Both the position numbers and the translations under genes were made by a program. The notes beneath the pieces were generated by a model, which was not told where the DNA came from, did not search any database, and saw only the letters and a list, made by a program, of their open reading frames with translations. This document shows, piece after piece, positions 19,660-31,659 of a stretch of DNA of 64,000 nt; within the stretch, counting starts at the first letter, position 1, and each line of letters opens with the position of its first letter. This stretch comes from Ceratothoa steindachneri (lineage: Eukaryota; Arthropoda; Malacostraca; Isopoda; Cymothoidae): positions 161,190,048-161,254,047 of the forward strand of contig OZ018322.1 of the NCBI GenBank assembly GCA_963969495.1, given 5' to 3'.

Positions 19660-21063
19660 TGTAGCATTCTGCAAGACTCAGTAAAAGAGACTACTGAGAT
19701 CATTCTTACTGAGCGCTTCGGAATCTTCAATCTGGTAAAGGAGGCACGGACACGGATTCCGTGACTACTACTTCTTAGTGGGTCAGAGCTGGACAGATGC
19801 CGCGCTATCTCCCGTCTGTTACCCTGAAGCCCACCGCCACAGGGAGCACTTTTGCTTGAGACAAAAAACCCTAAAAAAAGACAAGATTCCTCCCAGTGAA
19901 CTCCCATTGGGCCGGAAAGAGACCCCCCAACCCGTACCCGGAATCGTCGATCTCGCAAAAATTCAGATATAAAGATTGGGAGGCGTCTCCTCTCCCCATC
20001 GTGTGGAGACTCTTCATGATACTCTATCGCCATGCGATATAAGAGGCATTCTCCAGATGGAAAAACAACATGGTCTAATGCTGTCTCCCCTAGGAAGGCC
20101 TCGCAGACGGCATTTTCAAGTCGGAGCAGAGCATCCGACGTGGAGTGGAACTTGCGGAAGCCGTACTGTGCAGAAGACAGATGGCCTCCGCTGTCCAGAA
20201 AAAAGGCTATTCTTCATTTACCAATTTCTCCAACAACTTGCACACGAAAGAGGTTAGAGAGATTGGGCGGAAACCGGTCGAGGTAGACTGATCTCTCCCA
20301 GGTTTGCAAAAAGCGATTTGCAGGCAGTCTGGAAAAATAATCTATACCAAGATCCTGTTGAACAAATCTAACAGAAAGGCCCTGCCTTGCCACTCATGTG
20401 TCGAAGTATGGCGTACGGGACATCGTCTGGACCATGGGTGATGTCCGCGCACAAAGGTAAGTGGAACGCAACTCACTTAGAGTAAGCTGATCGTTAAGGG
20501 GGTTCTCCGCCTCTGGCGGTAAAGTCCAGCAGGCAGCCTTCCTCGACATAATGAAGCGCATTGGATGCTGGCGGAACAGCATCCAGGCTAGAGAATGTCG
20601 AGAAAGCAGTCGCGAAGGATTCCGCAACGGACCTGGGGTACAAGAGTGCGGTGCCATTTTCCTGAACAACGAGGGGGTGGGGGTCCTCCTGGAACGTGTC
20701 CTGAATCCTTTTGACTCGCTTCCACACATCTGCTGGAGGGGTCTTCTCGTTAAGTGAAGATACGTATACCTGCCAAGAAGAGCGGCGGGCGTGCTTCGAA
20801 TTATACCGCATCATAGCCCTAGCCCAACGAAATTCACCGGTAGTGAATTCGTTCGGGCGGCGCTTATAGCGCATGTATGCATAACGCTTCTGTTTGTGGG
20901 CCGCCTCACACTCTGCTGACCACCACCGGAGTGTTCTGCGTGCAAAACGGCCAGACCTTCTAGGAATAGTAGTTAGGCCCTTGGCGATGAGTTTAACGGA
21001 GAAGAATTCATCGGTCTCATCTACCGACCTAAACTCCTCTACTGAGATAGTGAATTCAGTCAT
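19660..21063 (-). pseudogene. ORF2 reverse transcriptase part of element C
   Basis: Starts at 21063 (MTEFTISVEEF) just after the endonuclease end. The 189-residue frame to about 20494 holds RRTLRWWSAECEAAHKQKR and VSSLNEKTPPADVWKRVKRI, the conserved linker before the fingers. After a frame break the RT continues at about 20300-20050 (PPNLSNLFRV, HLSSAQYGFRKFHST, ALLRLENAVCEAFL), then LEKGYDTA-like palm sequence is damaged, and FISEFLRDRRFRVRVGGSLSG follows at 19970-19890. At least three frame shifts and stops are present. The YxDD motif and everything downstream are absent. Confidence 0.75.
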
Positions 21064-22000
21064 TTCCTGAAATGTAGACTACCACACCTGCGCCAAGCAC
21101 AACCGAAGCGGGCTCTTGGGCAGCAGCAGCGCAGAAAAAGATATTTGAATGGGAAATTGAGAGCTACCAAAGAGGTCAACGACCATCCTTCATTTAAAAT
21201 CAGGCTGTTCATCCGGAGAGCACAAAGATAGATCGAGGCAGGAAAATAAAGCGGTTTTCGGACAGTCATGCGTAAACTCATCGACATTTAAGACAGACAT
21301 CTCAATCTTGTCGATCAGATCGGCAAGGACTTGAACCCTGGAATTAATTGAGTAGTGCCCTCAGACGGGGTGTCCAATGTTTATATTTCCGAAGAAGAGA
21401 AAGGGCCTCGAAAAACGTGCCACGACCTGGCGGAAGTCCCATGCGTTGAATCGGATGAAAAGGAATGTTCGCGGAAATAACCTTATACCTCCTATCTAGG
21501 TGCAGCTGCAGAACTACTTACTGAAATAAGGCATCTAAAGCGAAGATATAAACGAAGACATCATTCTGGGTGTAAATAGCACATCGTCCAACCCGGTCCC
21601 CGTTCCGTTGTGGTGGAATCGCAAAACCCTTATATCCCGAAAGGGGGGCAGGGGGCATGCGCCCAGCATGTTATCATTGTAAAAGATAGCTAACGGAGAA
21701 CGGGAGGAGACGAGCCTCCGCAACTCCTCCCAGTTGGCCCGAAGTCCACGGCAATTCCAGTGAAGGAATATGACTTTCAGGCCTAGGTCGGAGTTAACTC
21801 AGGGGCCATCTTCGAAGAGAAGACTCTCACGAGAATGGACGTAAGCTTTCGGGAGGCAGAACTCCAGGTGTTGTTGGCCAGACAATGCTTTGAATTAGCT
21901 GGGGCCTTGGAGAAATTATTTGGAAAGGTTCGGCACGCCATAAGAGTCTTTTCGTCCCTCTGGCTCGAAACCTTAGGCGGGAGGCCCTATTTTCGGGGAT
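21060..22000 (-). pseudogene. ORF2 apurinic-like endonuclease remnant of element C
   Basis: Only the C-terminal part is readable: INSRVQVLADLIDKIEMSV, then NVDEFTHDCPKTALFS and LCSPDEQPDF (about 21330-21180), equivalent to the plus-strand segment at 58223-58510 in element J. The catalytic SDH block is degraded (FGSSQFPI). The upstream half (21360-22000) is rich in stops, and endonuclease motifs could not be placed there with confidence. This nuclease would nick target DNA for target-primed reverse transcription. Confidence 0.5.
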
Positions 22001-22199
22001 CCACCGTCTACGAGCCACCCAGCCGACGACTGGGCGTGGGCTAAGGACCCGAAGATCCTTTAGTGCTGTCTTATTTTCAGGAGACAGCTTTAGGAACCCC
22101 GGAAGATGGCCTGAAAAAATAAACCTATGGGTGTTGCCTCCTGTGAGTCTAACGACTCGGTGGAGGCGCGTGGTCGTTTCGCCTTATGGGAAACGGTCA

Positions 22200-23428
22200 A
22201 GCTGGGGAAAGGGGGAGAGAGCTATGGTTTTAGCCGGGGCAGAGTGTGGACCCTTTGTACCGCCAGCTTTACCAGGGAAGCGCCCGGGGTAGGTAGAACC
22301 TGCAGAAGGGTTCTGAATTGGCGTGGATGACCGTACACGTAGGCGTGAAGGGGCCAAGAGCAGAGGGTGTCTTTTTCAACATCGAGGTATAGGGCGTCCT
22401 GGAGGCGGCAGGCGCGCCAGGACCAAGTCCTTAGCCTTGCAAAATGAGAGACGATCCTTATCCTGAAGGGCCAGGATTTCCTTCTCAAGGGGATACGCAC
22501 CATATTTCCTCGAAGAAGCAGAGTGCGGTTCTCCGCAATTGATACACTTGGCCACACACGAGTTGGACTTATCGTGTGCGGCCTTAGAGCAACTTACACA
22601 GATTTCAGGAAACCCGAATATGCACGTCGACAGGAGCGATTACTATGGCTGAAGCGGTGACAGTAATAGCACCTCCATGGCAGTGGCATGAATTCCTTCA
22701 TGTGGTAGCAATACTAACCGGCACCCACAAACTCAGGGAGCTTGTCACAGTCAACGTGACAAAGAGAGTAAGAGTAAGTCTCAAGGCCCTTCCCTGTTTT
22801 CTCATCACACGTTCTACCTTGACCGGCCCAAAGTCACCAGCTCTAAGATGATGTCATCTCTGGTGTCGTCCACGAGTTTCCTCGCATAAAATACTCATTT
22901 CACGAAGTTCATGGTAGAGTGCGGCATCACACTCAAAGGCGTGCCTTCAAGTGTCCGATGGGGAGTAATCATGTCCGCCTCGGCGGGATTCGACGCATTG
23001 GCCAAAAGGCTCCCGCCTAAGAAACGGGTCACCTTCGGCTCCCCGCCAATCACACTAGCTAACGCTCTCCTCTGATGTATCATGTTTTCATTAGCCAGCA
23101 TGCTGCCATCAATCCATCGAATAACAATAAAGCGTTTGAAGCCAGCGCGCTCAAAAACGCCGTGTTGTCTCTGAACGAGGGGCCCCGACGTAATCGAGGC
23201 TCTTTTCTGCGCACTTTTTATTTTGGTCTTTGTCAGAGACTCAACACCCGGGGAGGGGGCAGAGGGGCCTGACGTGCCGATCTTGGATTGGCTGCTTACC
23301 TGAGTAGCAGGCCAATTTGTCGCCGAAACTCCCTCGGATGTAAAGGAGCCCCGAGAGTTTTTAGTCTTTTTCCAGTTTCTTTTCTTTTTGGGAGAGGAGA
23401 GCTTCTCCCGTTGGCCGGCAGGAGCCAC
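22200..23428 (-). pseudogene. ORF1 (gag-like, CCHC knuckles) of element C
   Basis: The 177-residue frame 23428-22895 begins with a Lys/Pro/Ser-rich tail, then FIVIRWIDGSMLANENMI and RTLEGTPLSVMPHSTMNFVK, a nucleic-acid-binding block found before the knuckles of I-type ORF1 proteins. After frame breaks the zinc knuckles follow near 22690-22450: FRCFKCHRFSH, ICVSCSKAAHDKS and AKCINCGEPHSAS, three CCHC-like units. Upstream frames to about 24080 are the N-terminal part, shared with 58836-59117 of element J (LLARILNL). The protein would coat the element RNA. Confidence 0.65.
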
Positions 23429-24479
23429 CAGGACAGATAGACTGGCCTCAGCAAGGTCCTTCTATGAGGCAGAGAAAGTGCTGGTGGTCTCAGTGGCACT
23501 AGCCGGAGGAGGAGATCCCTCCCTTCTATCTAAAATCCTGAGGACTCGAGCCGCGTGAGGGGGACTTTGCAAATGTGCGGACTCGGTTCTGGGGCGGGCA
23601 CCGAGCCCGGATTTTCCCCCATTGAAGTTCCTACCGTCTGGGCCTGGGTTGCCTCAAGGACCATACCTATCTCGGGTTAGGGGCTCCATTTGACCATGCC
23701 CGCCCAGGACATCATACAGAACTCATTTGAAGCGGTCTCTCTAGGCGGGTTAAGTGTGGGGGCACGTACCTTCACCCCCGCTAGGTTCAATATTCGAGCC
23801 AAGAGGTATTTTGAGGGAAGCAGCCGATTGGCACTGGCTTCTCTCTCCCCCCTAAGAGGATTTGCCCTATCGCTCCGCTTCAACGAGGAGCGGCCGGTTA
23901 TGGGCTACCTGCTGGCGTTCTTGGCCGTCCCCTGGGAAAGTAAAGTGGGACTGCAACTGAAAAGAGGGAGCCACCCGAAGGCGATTCCAAAGAAGGGGTG
24001 AGGGGAGCCACCTGTACCTGCAAGCAATGAACTGGGGGAAATTAAGGAAATTTTTTTTTTTAGTCTCATCAATAGGCATGGCGATTCTATTAATTTGACG
24101 GGATGAAGACGCTAATTACCAATTCAGTAGCCCGCTCCCGGGATTCAGTGGGGAAGCGTTACACTGATTCTAGATATCTTTTGTTTCTCTCGACCTCACT
24201 GAGTCAAAAACGTTTACAGGGGGACTGATTTAAAATTCCTCCAGTTTCTCTCTTGAATGTGGGCGAGGAGGTGGACAGGGTGTGGTTAGCCCTATGCCTG
24301 CTGATCGGACATGTGTGACAACGGACCAATGAACATTCCAAAAGAGCCACCTGAACTTCGGGTCTTGCTTCGCCAAACTAATCCAGTGCGTCTTTCTAAG
24401 TCCCAAGTTTTCGAGGTAATCTTCGAACAACTGGATATTGTCATAAAAAAACTCATTCAACTCCTGAGTACGGGCTAGA

Positions 24480-25640
24480 ACCGTGGAAGAAATTAGGACC
24501 GAAATCGAGAGAAATCATGCTAGGGCTAAGGTCGCAGAAGTTATATAGTTACGTGGCCAAACACACATCTTTAAAGTGGTCTTCGAGGAAATAAAGATGG
24601 CTGAAAAGTCTCAAATGACTGGGCTGAGGCTCTTCAATATGGTCAGCGGGCCTCCGCTAATCTCTCGTGAGAAGCAGTTCCACCTGTTGATGTGCTTTTC
24701 TTGCTTTAACAGGAGCACCACACCACTCACAACTACCCCAATAAAGAGTAGACACTGCTCTGAATGTGCACAAAAAGGGCACTCTTGGATGCGCTATGTG
24801 TCGCAGACTAAGATGTGTCTAAACAGCTCAGAGCCTCACAGAACTTTTAGAATGCAGTGCGCTGCGCGCGAGAACATCTCAACCGCAAAAAGACAGCATA
24901 CAGTGTCTCTTTGGACATGACATACGCCAATACAGCAAAGACCCCTGCCGCCAGCCAACCAACTCCAGCCTCAAATAATCCTACAGATGTCAGATTTAAC
25001 CCCCACCAAACTGCTGGCGTGTATTCTACACGCACACGTTCTATAGTACTCAGCGATTGTCTGCTTCAACACGGAGCTCAACAGAATTCTGGAGGCAAAA
25101 AGCATGGAGCCCCTAAAGTTCCCCACCATCCCTCCCTCCTACAAAGTTCTGGCCCTACGGAGCATAATTCCTACCCCATCTGCCGCAAAACGAAATCAGG
25201 CTGGAGTACCTGACCACGAGTGAATGGAAGCTGCGCCGGCTGAGGAACAGATGGTCGCCGTCGGTGCATCCTCAGAGCTGAGCCGCCAAAAAACTATCCC
25301 ATTGACAACATTAGAGAGTAAATCCGCACCAAAAGGCGCCTCCAGACAATCCTCAAACTCCAACGTGCTCGATGCCAAGCAGATCAACCTGGTCATCGCG
25401 GTGAGCAAATGTTCGACGCAATCAGGAAACTTTACCACTGAGGACATTACCACGGTTACACGTAAAAGATACTTTAGGTGGTTTGACGACTCCTTCAACG
25501 AGGAAGAAGGTGCTAAGATTGCCCTACTCGGAAAACGTGTAAAACTATGCGGCTGGACGATGAAATTCTATGAGCCGAATATGTACGAAAAACTCAGATC
25601 CGGAAAACCTTACAACCCTCTAAAGTACTAGAAGTCCCTA
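24480..25640 (+). pseudogene. ORF1 gag of element D with zinc knuckles
   Basis: The order is a charged helix (EIERNHARAKVAEVI), a domain ending in RLFNMVSGPPLISREKQFHLL, then CFSCFN (24700) leading into CCHC knuckles spread over two frames (SRHCSECAQKGHSW, KMCLNSSEPHRTFRMQC). A long C-terminal tail follows, with EQMVAVGASSELSRQKT and IAVSKCSTQSGNFTTEDITT (25224-25631). The stop at 25629 precedes the endonuclease ORF. The tail resembles Jockey-type gag extensions. Knuckle Cys residues are partly mutated (LNSSEPH for LNCSEPH). Confidence 0.65.
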
Positions 25641-26130
25641 ACAAAACACAGACAATAACCATGGCCACAATAAATGGAGTAGTGATTATTGCACACAATG
25701 TGTAAGGATGTGTCAATCACAAACACCAGCTGTACAATATATTTTAAAGTATGATCAGGGTACTAGTCTCCAAGAAGTTGGTACCTTCCGCTCCACGTAT
25801 GTTCACCCTGTTCGGGAAGGCGTACCCCGTTATCCTCGCCGGAGACCTTAAATCAAGATCATGTATTGCTGGCTACGCTCCATTGGGCGGTCGAGGCGGG
25901 AACCTGGGTTACTCCTACGCAGAGGCGCATCTCAGAGAATTGGGACGGACTTCCCTACGTTTATGTATCCACGGTCAGTGACAAAGCCGTCAATCGTGTT
26001 TACAAACCGCAACTTCCTTTTCCATCACCATGGGCAGCCTGATCCCTTTACACCCAGCGACCATATCCTTATGGCCATCACGTTAGCCAGCGCACCCATA
26101 CCCATACCTTCGCCACTAGAGTAAAACTCT
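25640..26130 (+). pseudogene. ORF2 endonuclease of element D
   Basis: The recognisable core is AYPVILAGDLKSRS (25823-25864; GDLN/H block with Lys replacing Asn), GYAPLGGRGGNLG, the PSIVFTNRNF block (about 25990-26020) and TPSDHILMAITLASAPIPIP (26055-26112), which carries the SDH catalytic block of APE-type endonucleases. The N-terminal half before 25740 is unreadable, so it is truncated or badly decayed. Frame changes occur at about 25980. Confidence 0.6.
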
Positions 26131-26990
26131 TCGGCTGCAGACTGAGAAGCCTAGAGGAGGTCATTGCTGGAGGTAATTCTCGAGATGTATGGTGCCTGAC
26201 AAGAACAAATTACCGAGGTGTCCAGCATCCTTAATGACTTTGCCACCGTAGACAACGTAGTCCCAATCACAAGGCACAAGATCCTAATAACTACTCGCTC
26301 AACATAGGAGAGGAACATCCTGCAACAGCGATTCCAGAAAATCTACAACGGGATCCAGGAGGCTAAATACGCCTGCCCAATGGACTTAGCGCTAGTCCAG
26401 CAATTAAGACAACAAGTGAGCGATGCGCTGCTGCAGGAGAACAGGGAGAAATGGAACCACATGATCCATAATCTAGACATCGACGCCAACCCCAAAAAGT
26501 TTTGGAAAACTATCAGTAAGTTAAGAGAAAGACCAACTTCGAATACTGACTCGCCAATAGTGCACCTGGACAAGTGCGCTAGGGATCCACACGAAAAAGC
26601 CGAGCTTTTTAGAGCAAACTTGTGAGACGTTATCCGCATCTCCGAAGAATAGGAAAATTTTTACGTGGGCTTCGAAGACAGAGTTCTTCAGCACATGGAC
26701 AGAAAGGCACCACCAGAAATTCACTCGGCATAGAACCTCAAACCTTAACAGGCTGCAGGAGTTCGCACTGGAAGGTATGGTAACCACCCAAGAAAAGTTG
26801 GACTTTGAAATCTCTGGTCTTAAGCAAAATGCTCTAAACCTAAGCTGAATAACAGCAAGTCACCTAAAAGCCGCTACGGTGGGGACAAAAACAAGGCCAT
26901 TGAAACTCTTGATCGCAGCATTAGCGGCAAGATACTTGCCGGAAGGCCTGAAGACAGCCAAAATGATCTTCATTCCTAAACAATAAAATA
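26130..26990 (+). pseudogene. RT N-terminal part of element D
   Basis: The frame 26380-26625 gives LRQQVSDALLQENREKWNHM and ANPKKFWKTISKLRERP, the linker before the Jockey fingers, then HEKAELFRANL. After a stop and a frame change the fingers begin near 26780 (TTQEKLDFEISGLKQNA) and reach LKTAKMIFIPKQ (26950-26985), where the KxxIPK motif is cut by the LTR insertion. The remainder resumes at 28137. Confidence 0.6.
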
Positions 26991-26993
26991 GTA

Positions 26994-28136
26994 ATATCGT
27001 AGAATTAGGCAGTTATCGCCAAAATATCGATTCCTTCGCTTGTTCGGGGACAGCCCAAAATAATAGTTGGAATTGAATTTCGTTGAGTGAGCGCGGTTTT
27101 TGTTATTCGAATACTTTAAATATGGTTGGCCGGGATTGGCCTCATTTAAATAGACTTTGGCAGTTGGATGACTTAAGCATGAATTGCAAAAATAATTTTT
27201 AATTAAACAACAAAACATATAATACAAATAATTATACTCTCTAGTTATTAATTAATTCAGCATTGGGAAAACTTTCAATAATTATCAATAATTGCACATG
27301 ATCCAAGGGCTCAATTCTCTGAGAACCAACCCAATACGGTTTAGGAAGAAACTACGAATGGAATCCTAGCCATAGGGAGACAGTAATTAATTTCGGTTAT
27401 CCGAGATGACCTCGGTAGGAGACTATTTGACGAGTCTTAGTCAGAGGGCGCCACATTACCTCAACTACGAAAGGAAAGGTGTAAATATCTTTCTACCTAA
27501 GGCGGGATTACCACAAGTAGACGCTCGGGGAAGATTCTCCAATTAGAAGATCAAAATGGGAAGATTCTCCTGTAGATGCTGGAGGTAAAAAGCTCCTGTG
27601 GGGCTGAGACTATGCACCTTCTTCTGGACGGGTCCTTGGATCCTGATGCCGTCGTTCCAAATAAGATCCTAGCTGCAGGCCAGTTTACCAACATTTCTAT
27701 CGCTCAAGGATATGCACCGTCAGTGGATGATTCCACAGACGTCTTAAAAGAGGGGCCGAATACCCTCTGTACTTTCAGGGCTTGGCTCACTTGGGAGCAA
27801 CGTAGAGACAGCTCACCACCACACAACCATAACCTGGGCTCTTGTCCATGGCGAGGAGGGTACGCCTTCAGGACTCTTCCTTGGGCGGATTTTGACGGAA
27901 TACTTCCACGATTAATTTTTTGAAAGGGAATATTTAGGCGTTCGCCGGAACTCGTGTATTTGCTAACGGAAGCAAGTAAGCCCTGCCTCATCACTCGAAG
28001 GCGTGGTTTTAATGGTCCCACTGAACCAAAGAAATTCTCGACTAATCTCGTCGAAAGTTGGCCAACGGGCGTAGGGCATTGCTTTTCCTGATAACTCTCG
28101 TTTCACCCGACTCCTTTAAACATAATCTTACTAGAG
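26994..28136 (-). repeat. solo LTR of element B family, inverted
   Basis: The reverse complement matches 17550-18692 along its length, including the AACGAAATT...AATTATTATTTTGGGCT block, the AT-rich LTR tail and the end TATTTTGGCGATAACTGCC...TTCTACG. No internal domain is attached on either side. It splits the RT of element D between FIPKQ and VMNFWPISL. AGTAAT before and AGTGAT after the LTR may be a diverged target duplication. It formed by recombination between two LTRs or by a partial insertion. Confidence 0.75.
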
Positions 28137-29380
28137 TGATGAACTTCTGGCCGATCTCACTTTTCGAAATAATTGGAAAAGTATTCGAAAAGATACTGAA
28201 CAGGGTGGTCTCCCATCTGTCGCCACATTAACTGCAGAACGACGAACAACATGGCTTCCGCAAAAAAAGGAGTATGGAGACTGTACTTTCCTATTGCTAC
28301 ATTAAATGACAAGTAAAGTGACGTCTGCGATCTGATGGAACCTCTATGTCTAATCCAACGCTTGCAAAAATTGAAATGAGCCACAAAGGCGCTTGCCACT
28401 CTCTGTATATTGGATGCGGTCTAACGGGACGTGAAGAAAGACTTTGACGAGGTATAGATCGATGTTCTCAAACACAAGATCTCGAGGCTCGGGTTATTTC
28501 CCACTTTTCGCGAAAATCATATACAGTCACTTGAATATTAGGAGAGCGGTGATATCAATTGGGCACAACATTGGAGCCCCATTTGACCTACTATCTGGAG
28601 TCCCACAAGGACGGAGTCTGAGTTCCACCCTCTTTACGATCTACACTAGGGATATTCCGAAACCTTTACTTCCCCAAACCCTCAACGAACAGTACGCGAC
28701 ATCACTAAGATTGTGACTAGCCCTATCGGATCTAGAAGAGTGATGTCACAGGCGACTGCAGCCGAAGCCAAAATAATCTCGCGGTTAGGAGAGAAATGAA
28801 AGATCTAGTCAAACTACAACAAATTCACTGCAGTCGCGATCAGAAGACGGAAGACAGAGCCTATCTGATTGGAGAACTCAACAATAAATTACTTGCCAAG
28901 CGCGAGTAGCCTAGGCTTCAAGATCTCCAAATGTGACATAGGAAGCCACATCAACTTGAAAGTTCAAGTTGCTAAACTTGAACTCAGCAAATTCTACCGA
29001 TTCCGCAATCTTAGTATACAAAACAGAAAGAAATTACAGACATTCCTATTGACAACGAAGCTGCTGTACCCAGCAATCCCACTCAACACAACAAAAAAGG
29101 ACCAGGATGATTCAAATGCATAGGGTACAAAAGCAGGCCCTACGCTTCATATTAAACGGGAAATGTGACGATTTGGTCAAGTAGAGGGAGCTCCATCGCG
29201 GAACCAGGTTAAAGACGGTGAATGCCTTCCTGCATTCACACAGCACCGTCATCTGGGACAGACTGGAGGCTACTCTCCCACCAGGTACGCTATACGACAT
29301 GTTCAGGCTACAGGGGCGGGAGAGATACAAGTCGTACATACCTCCCGCTAAAACAGTAGCTACTCCAGACATCTACAGGT
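28137..29380 (+). pseudogene. RT C-terminal part of element D
   Basis: NFWPISLFEIIGKVFEKILNRV (28147-28210) resumes directly at the LTR edge, followed by HGFRKKRSMETV. The frame 28444-28716 holds FDLLSGVPQGRSLSSTLFTIYT and IPKPLLPQTLNEQYAT. Just after QYA the expected DD of the catalytic motif is lost. A C-terminal block (28869-29123) reads LPSASSLGFKIS and KLLYPAIPL. A last segment (29110-29380) reads RVQKQALRFILNGKC and LHSHSTVIWDRLEATLPPGTLYDMFRLQ, the typical Jockey-type end. Multiple stops and frame changes make it inactive. Confidence 0.7.
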
Positions 29381-29399
29381 GACCTTACGTCCAACTCGC

Positions 29400-30230
29400 A
29401 GACTGACTATAAACTGATTTTTCTAAGTATACCATCGTAATCGTGAATTAAAATCTAACCGAAAGTGCCTAATGTACAAATTAAACCTTGTTATTAAATT
29501 TCTAACTCTGGACACTATAATTATTATGTTTTTGTAATTTAACTACCATTCACCTTTATTATTGTCACTAAACTGGATGAGTTGTTCTATTCTAGTTGTA
29601 TATAATCTTTTTCCTTTTTACGCCCTAAATATTTTGGTATAGAAATATCACAAGTATTTTCCTTTTAGCTTCAAATATTAATTTGTAATAAACTGTAAAT
29701 TGTTAACGAAAAACTGAGATGGCCTCGATCCCCAGGGAAACTTTCTACCTCCTCTTATATTTAAATTTCGTCACCTTTTCTCTCTTCCCTTGTCCCCCAA
29801 TCCACGGAAGTGTGGAGGTGGTCACTCATTTTTTCATCAGCTTTTTACATAAATAAATAAAGAAAAAAATAAGTTATTCCATTTGACTTACATGGTCTGT
29901 ACGTTTGCTCTCTCGATGCAAATTGGTAAAGGCTATCTCAGGTAAAGGAAGAAAAGTTTCGGGTAAGAAGAAAATAAAAACTTTTTCAAGAACATTTCCG
30001 AGGAGAAATATATGCACTCCTAGGGCTGATTGGATATTCCCCTTCTTCCTCTTGAGCGAAGTACCTCACCCCGGGAAAGGGGTTGCTCTTCCGTAGTCTA
30101 AATTCTTCGCTCTTTATTCATACTTTTTACCTCAAACTTACTTTTTACTAGCACTACATTACTTTGTCACCGGCAAGGTCTGATTTGCAGTTGGTAGTAA
30201 GGTATAGTAAACCCCTGCAAGAGACCTCCT
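29400..30230. other. AT-rich spacer, no recognised gene
   Basis: The start may contain the 3' untranslated part of element D. The short ORF at 29905-30096 is Lys-rich but matches no family and is not called. Confidence 0.45.
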
Positions 30231-30239
30231 TAGGGGGCC

Positions 30240-31480
30240 AGAAAAGGCGCTCTAAGGAGAGTGAGAAAGCTGAAAGGTTGGCGAGATACAATTAGGACAG
30301 ATATCGGGGCTCCTCTTCCCACTAGTGGAGACTGGGTAAATCTCCACAGCTTAAGATCGACAGAAGAACCCCTCTCTTCGGAGAGGGGACGACTCCCAGG
30401 GACTTCAAATGACTTCCACTTAAACTCATACCCAACGGAAAGAAAAGATCTGGAAATACCACTAATCAAATGTATTGAGAAACTATCTGGATACCCAATT
30501 ATTTGCCCAGAATATTAAGATGTAGAACAGCTACTATCATCTGTGGGAGCATTACGCTAAAGAAGTTGGATTTGGAAGTAAGAGTACCCCCACAAATCAC
30601 GGCTAACAGAAGTGCCATCTGCCGAAAAATCGAGTCCGGGGAAGGAGAGCACTCATGCAAAGAAATAAAAAAGGAAAACAGGAGAGGCAGAAATGGCTCA
30701 AGATAGCAGAGGCGGTCAAATTTAAAGATCACACACGTTTTCAAGGTCATTTGCGAATCCTCTGAAATGGCTTCAAGGATCATTTAACAATGACTCCTCG
30801 CTTTTTAATATGAGAAATCCATCGATCCACGTACACAGAGACGTCATCACAGGCATACAGATTTGCTTCAGATGTTATGCCATGGGCAACATAAGACTTA
30901 AAATTGCACCCAAAAGTCCTAATCAACTGTTCTGAATGTGGAACTGAAGGCCATTCTGTGCGTTACTGAACAACACTGATAAAAGAAGCAATAATTGCCA
31001 AGCGGGACACAGAACTATGGCTATGATCTGCCACAGAAGAAAAGAAATTATAACGCTAACGTAAATAGAAACTTATACGCATCATTGGCAAAAGGTGACC
31101 AAAAGGAGCGATAACCCAGATAAATTTGGATGGTACTCTTAACGTGAAAATACTTACTTGTTTATTATAGACCCACGTGATTAACATAGTTAAGCCTGGA
31201 AATTACGCGAACAACAGTTAACAGCATGTTAGAGGAAAAAGGACTCGAACCGATGAAATTCTCCAAAGAGGTCGACTCATCGGCCATTTTCAGAATTAAA
31301 GTCATAGAAAAGACAAAACATGAGTTACTCGAAGAGGCAAAAGGAAATCAACAGGTAGTAGAATCCGAAGAGCAGAGAATCAGCGAAGACTTAGAGACTG
31401 AAAACTCCTCCGACTACACAAGAGCAAGAGTGCACACGGGTTACTCACAGGAAAGCCCAAAGAAAGAACAGATCTAAATC
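30240..31480 (+). pseudogene. ORF1 gag of element E
   Basis: The frame 30261-30518 gives an N-terminal domain (TSGDWVNLHSLRSTEEP, then LIKCIEKLSGYPIICPEY), after which the frame breaks. A zinc-knuckle region follows near 30850-30970: ICFRCYAMGN and CSECGTEGHSVRY. The C-terminal part (31226-31477) is Glu/Lys-rich (LEEKGLEPMKFSKEVDSSAIF). It has a close copy in element H at 47390-47640. It would bind element RNA. Confidence 0.6.
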
Positions 31481-31659
31481 AGCAACTAAAAGAGGTCCAT
31501 CACCCAGAGATGAACTACCAGAAGGACCCTCGAATACAGTCAGCAGAGAGATAACCTAGGAGAAACGAAAGAAGAACTAGAAAAAGAAGAAACACCGATA
31601 ACTTAACGGATAGGACAAACTAAACGGAAAACGAATACACGAACGGAAATGGACAATTG

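Larger units (their letters stand above)
19660..24080 (-). mobile_element. I/Outcast-like non-LTR retrotransposon C
   Basis: On the minus strand a gag-like ORF1 (24080-22200) is followed by endonuclease remnants (about 22000-21060) and reverse transcriptase (21063-19660). The RT breaks off near 19660 in the region after the palm, with no thumb or RNase H beyond, so the 3' end is missing. The related copy at 54900-59800 keeps the YxDD and RNase H parts. The RT N-terminal block (WWSAECEAAHKQKRYAYMRYKR) is typical of I- and Jockey-superfamily elements. The clade name is my best fit and would need a phylogeny. Confidence 0.75.
24480..29400 (+). mobile_element. Jockey-like non-LTR retrotransposon D, interrupted by a solo LTR
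   Basis: ORF1 gag (24480-25640), endonuclease (25640-26130), RT (26130-26990 and 28137-28730) and C-terminal region (28860-29380) lie in order on the plus strand. The RT is interrupted at 26994-28136 by an inverted LTR of the B family. The length without the LTR is about 3.8 kb, close to a full Jockey element. An AT-rich, terminator-less stretch follows to about 29700 with no clear poly(A) tail. Stops and frameshifts are frequent. Confidence 0.75.

Noticed and set aside
22127..23272. Plus-strand ORFs across 20-24 kb (for example 22127-22330, 23075-23272, 23690-24001)
   Set aside because: They are opposite-strand shadows of the minus-strand ORF1 and ORF2 of element C.
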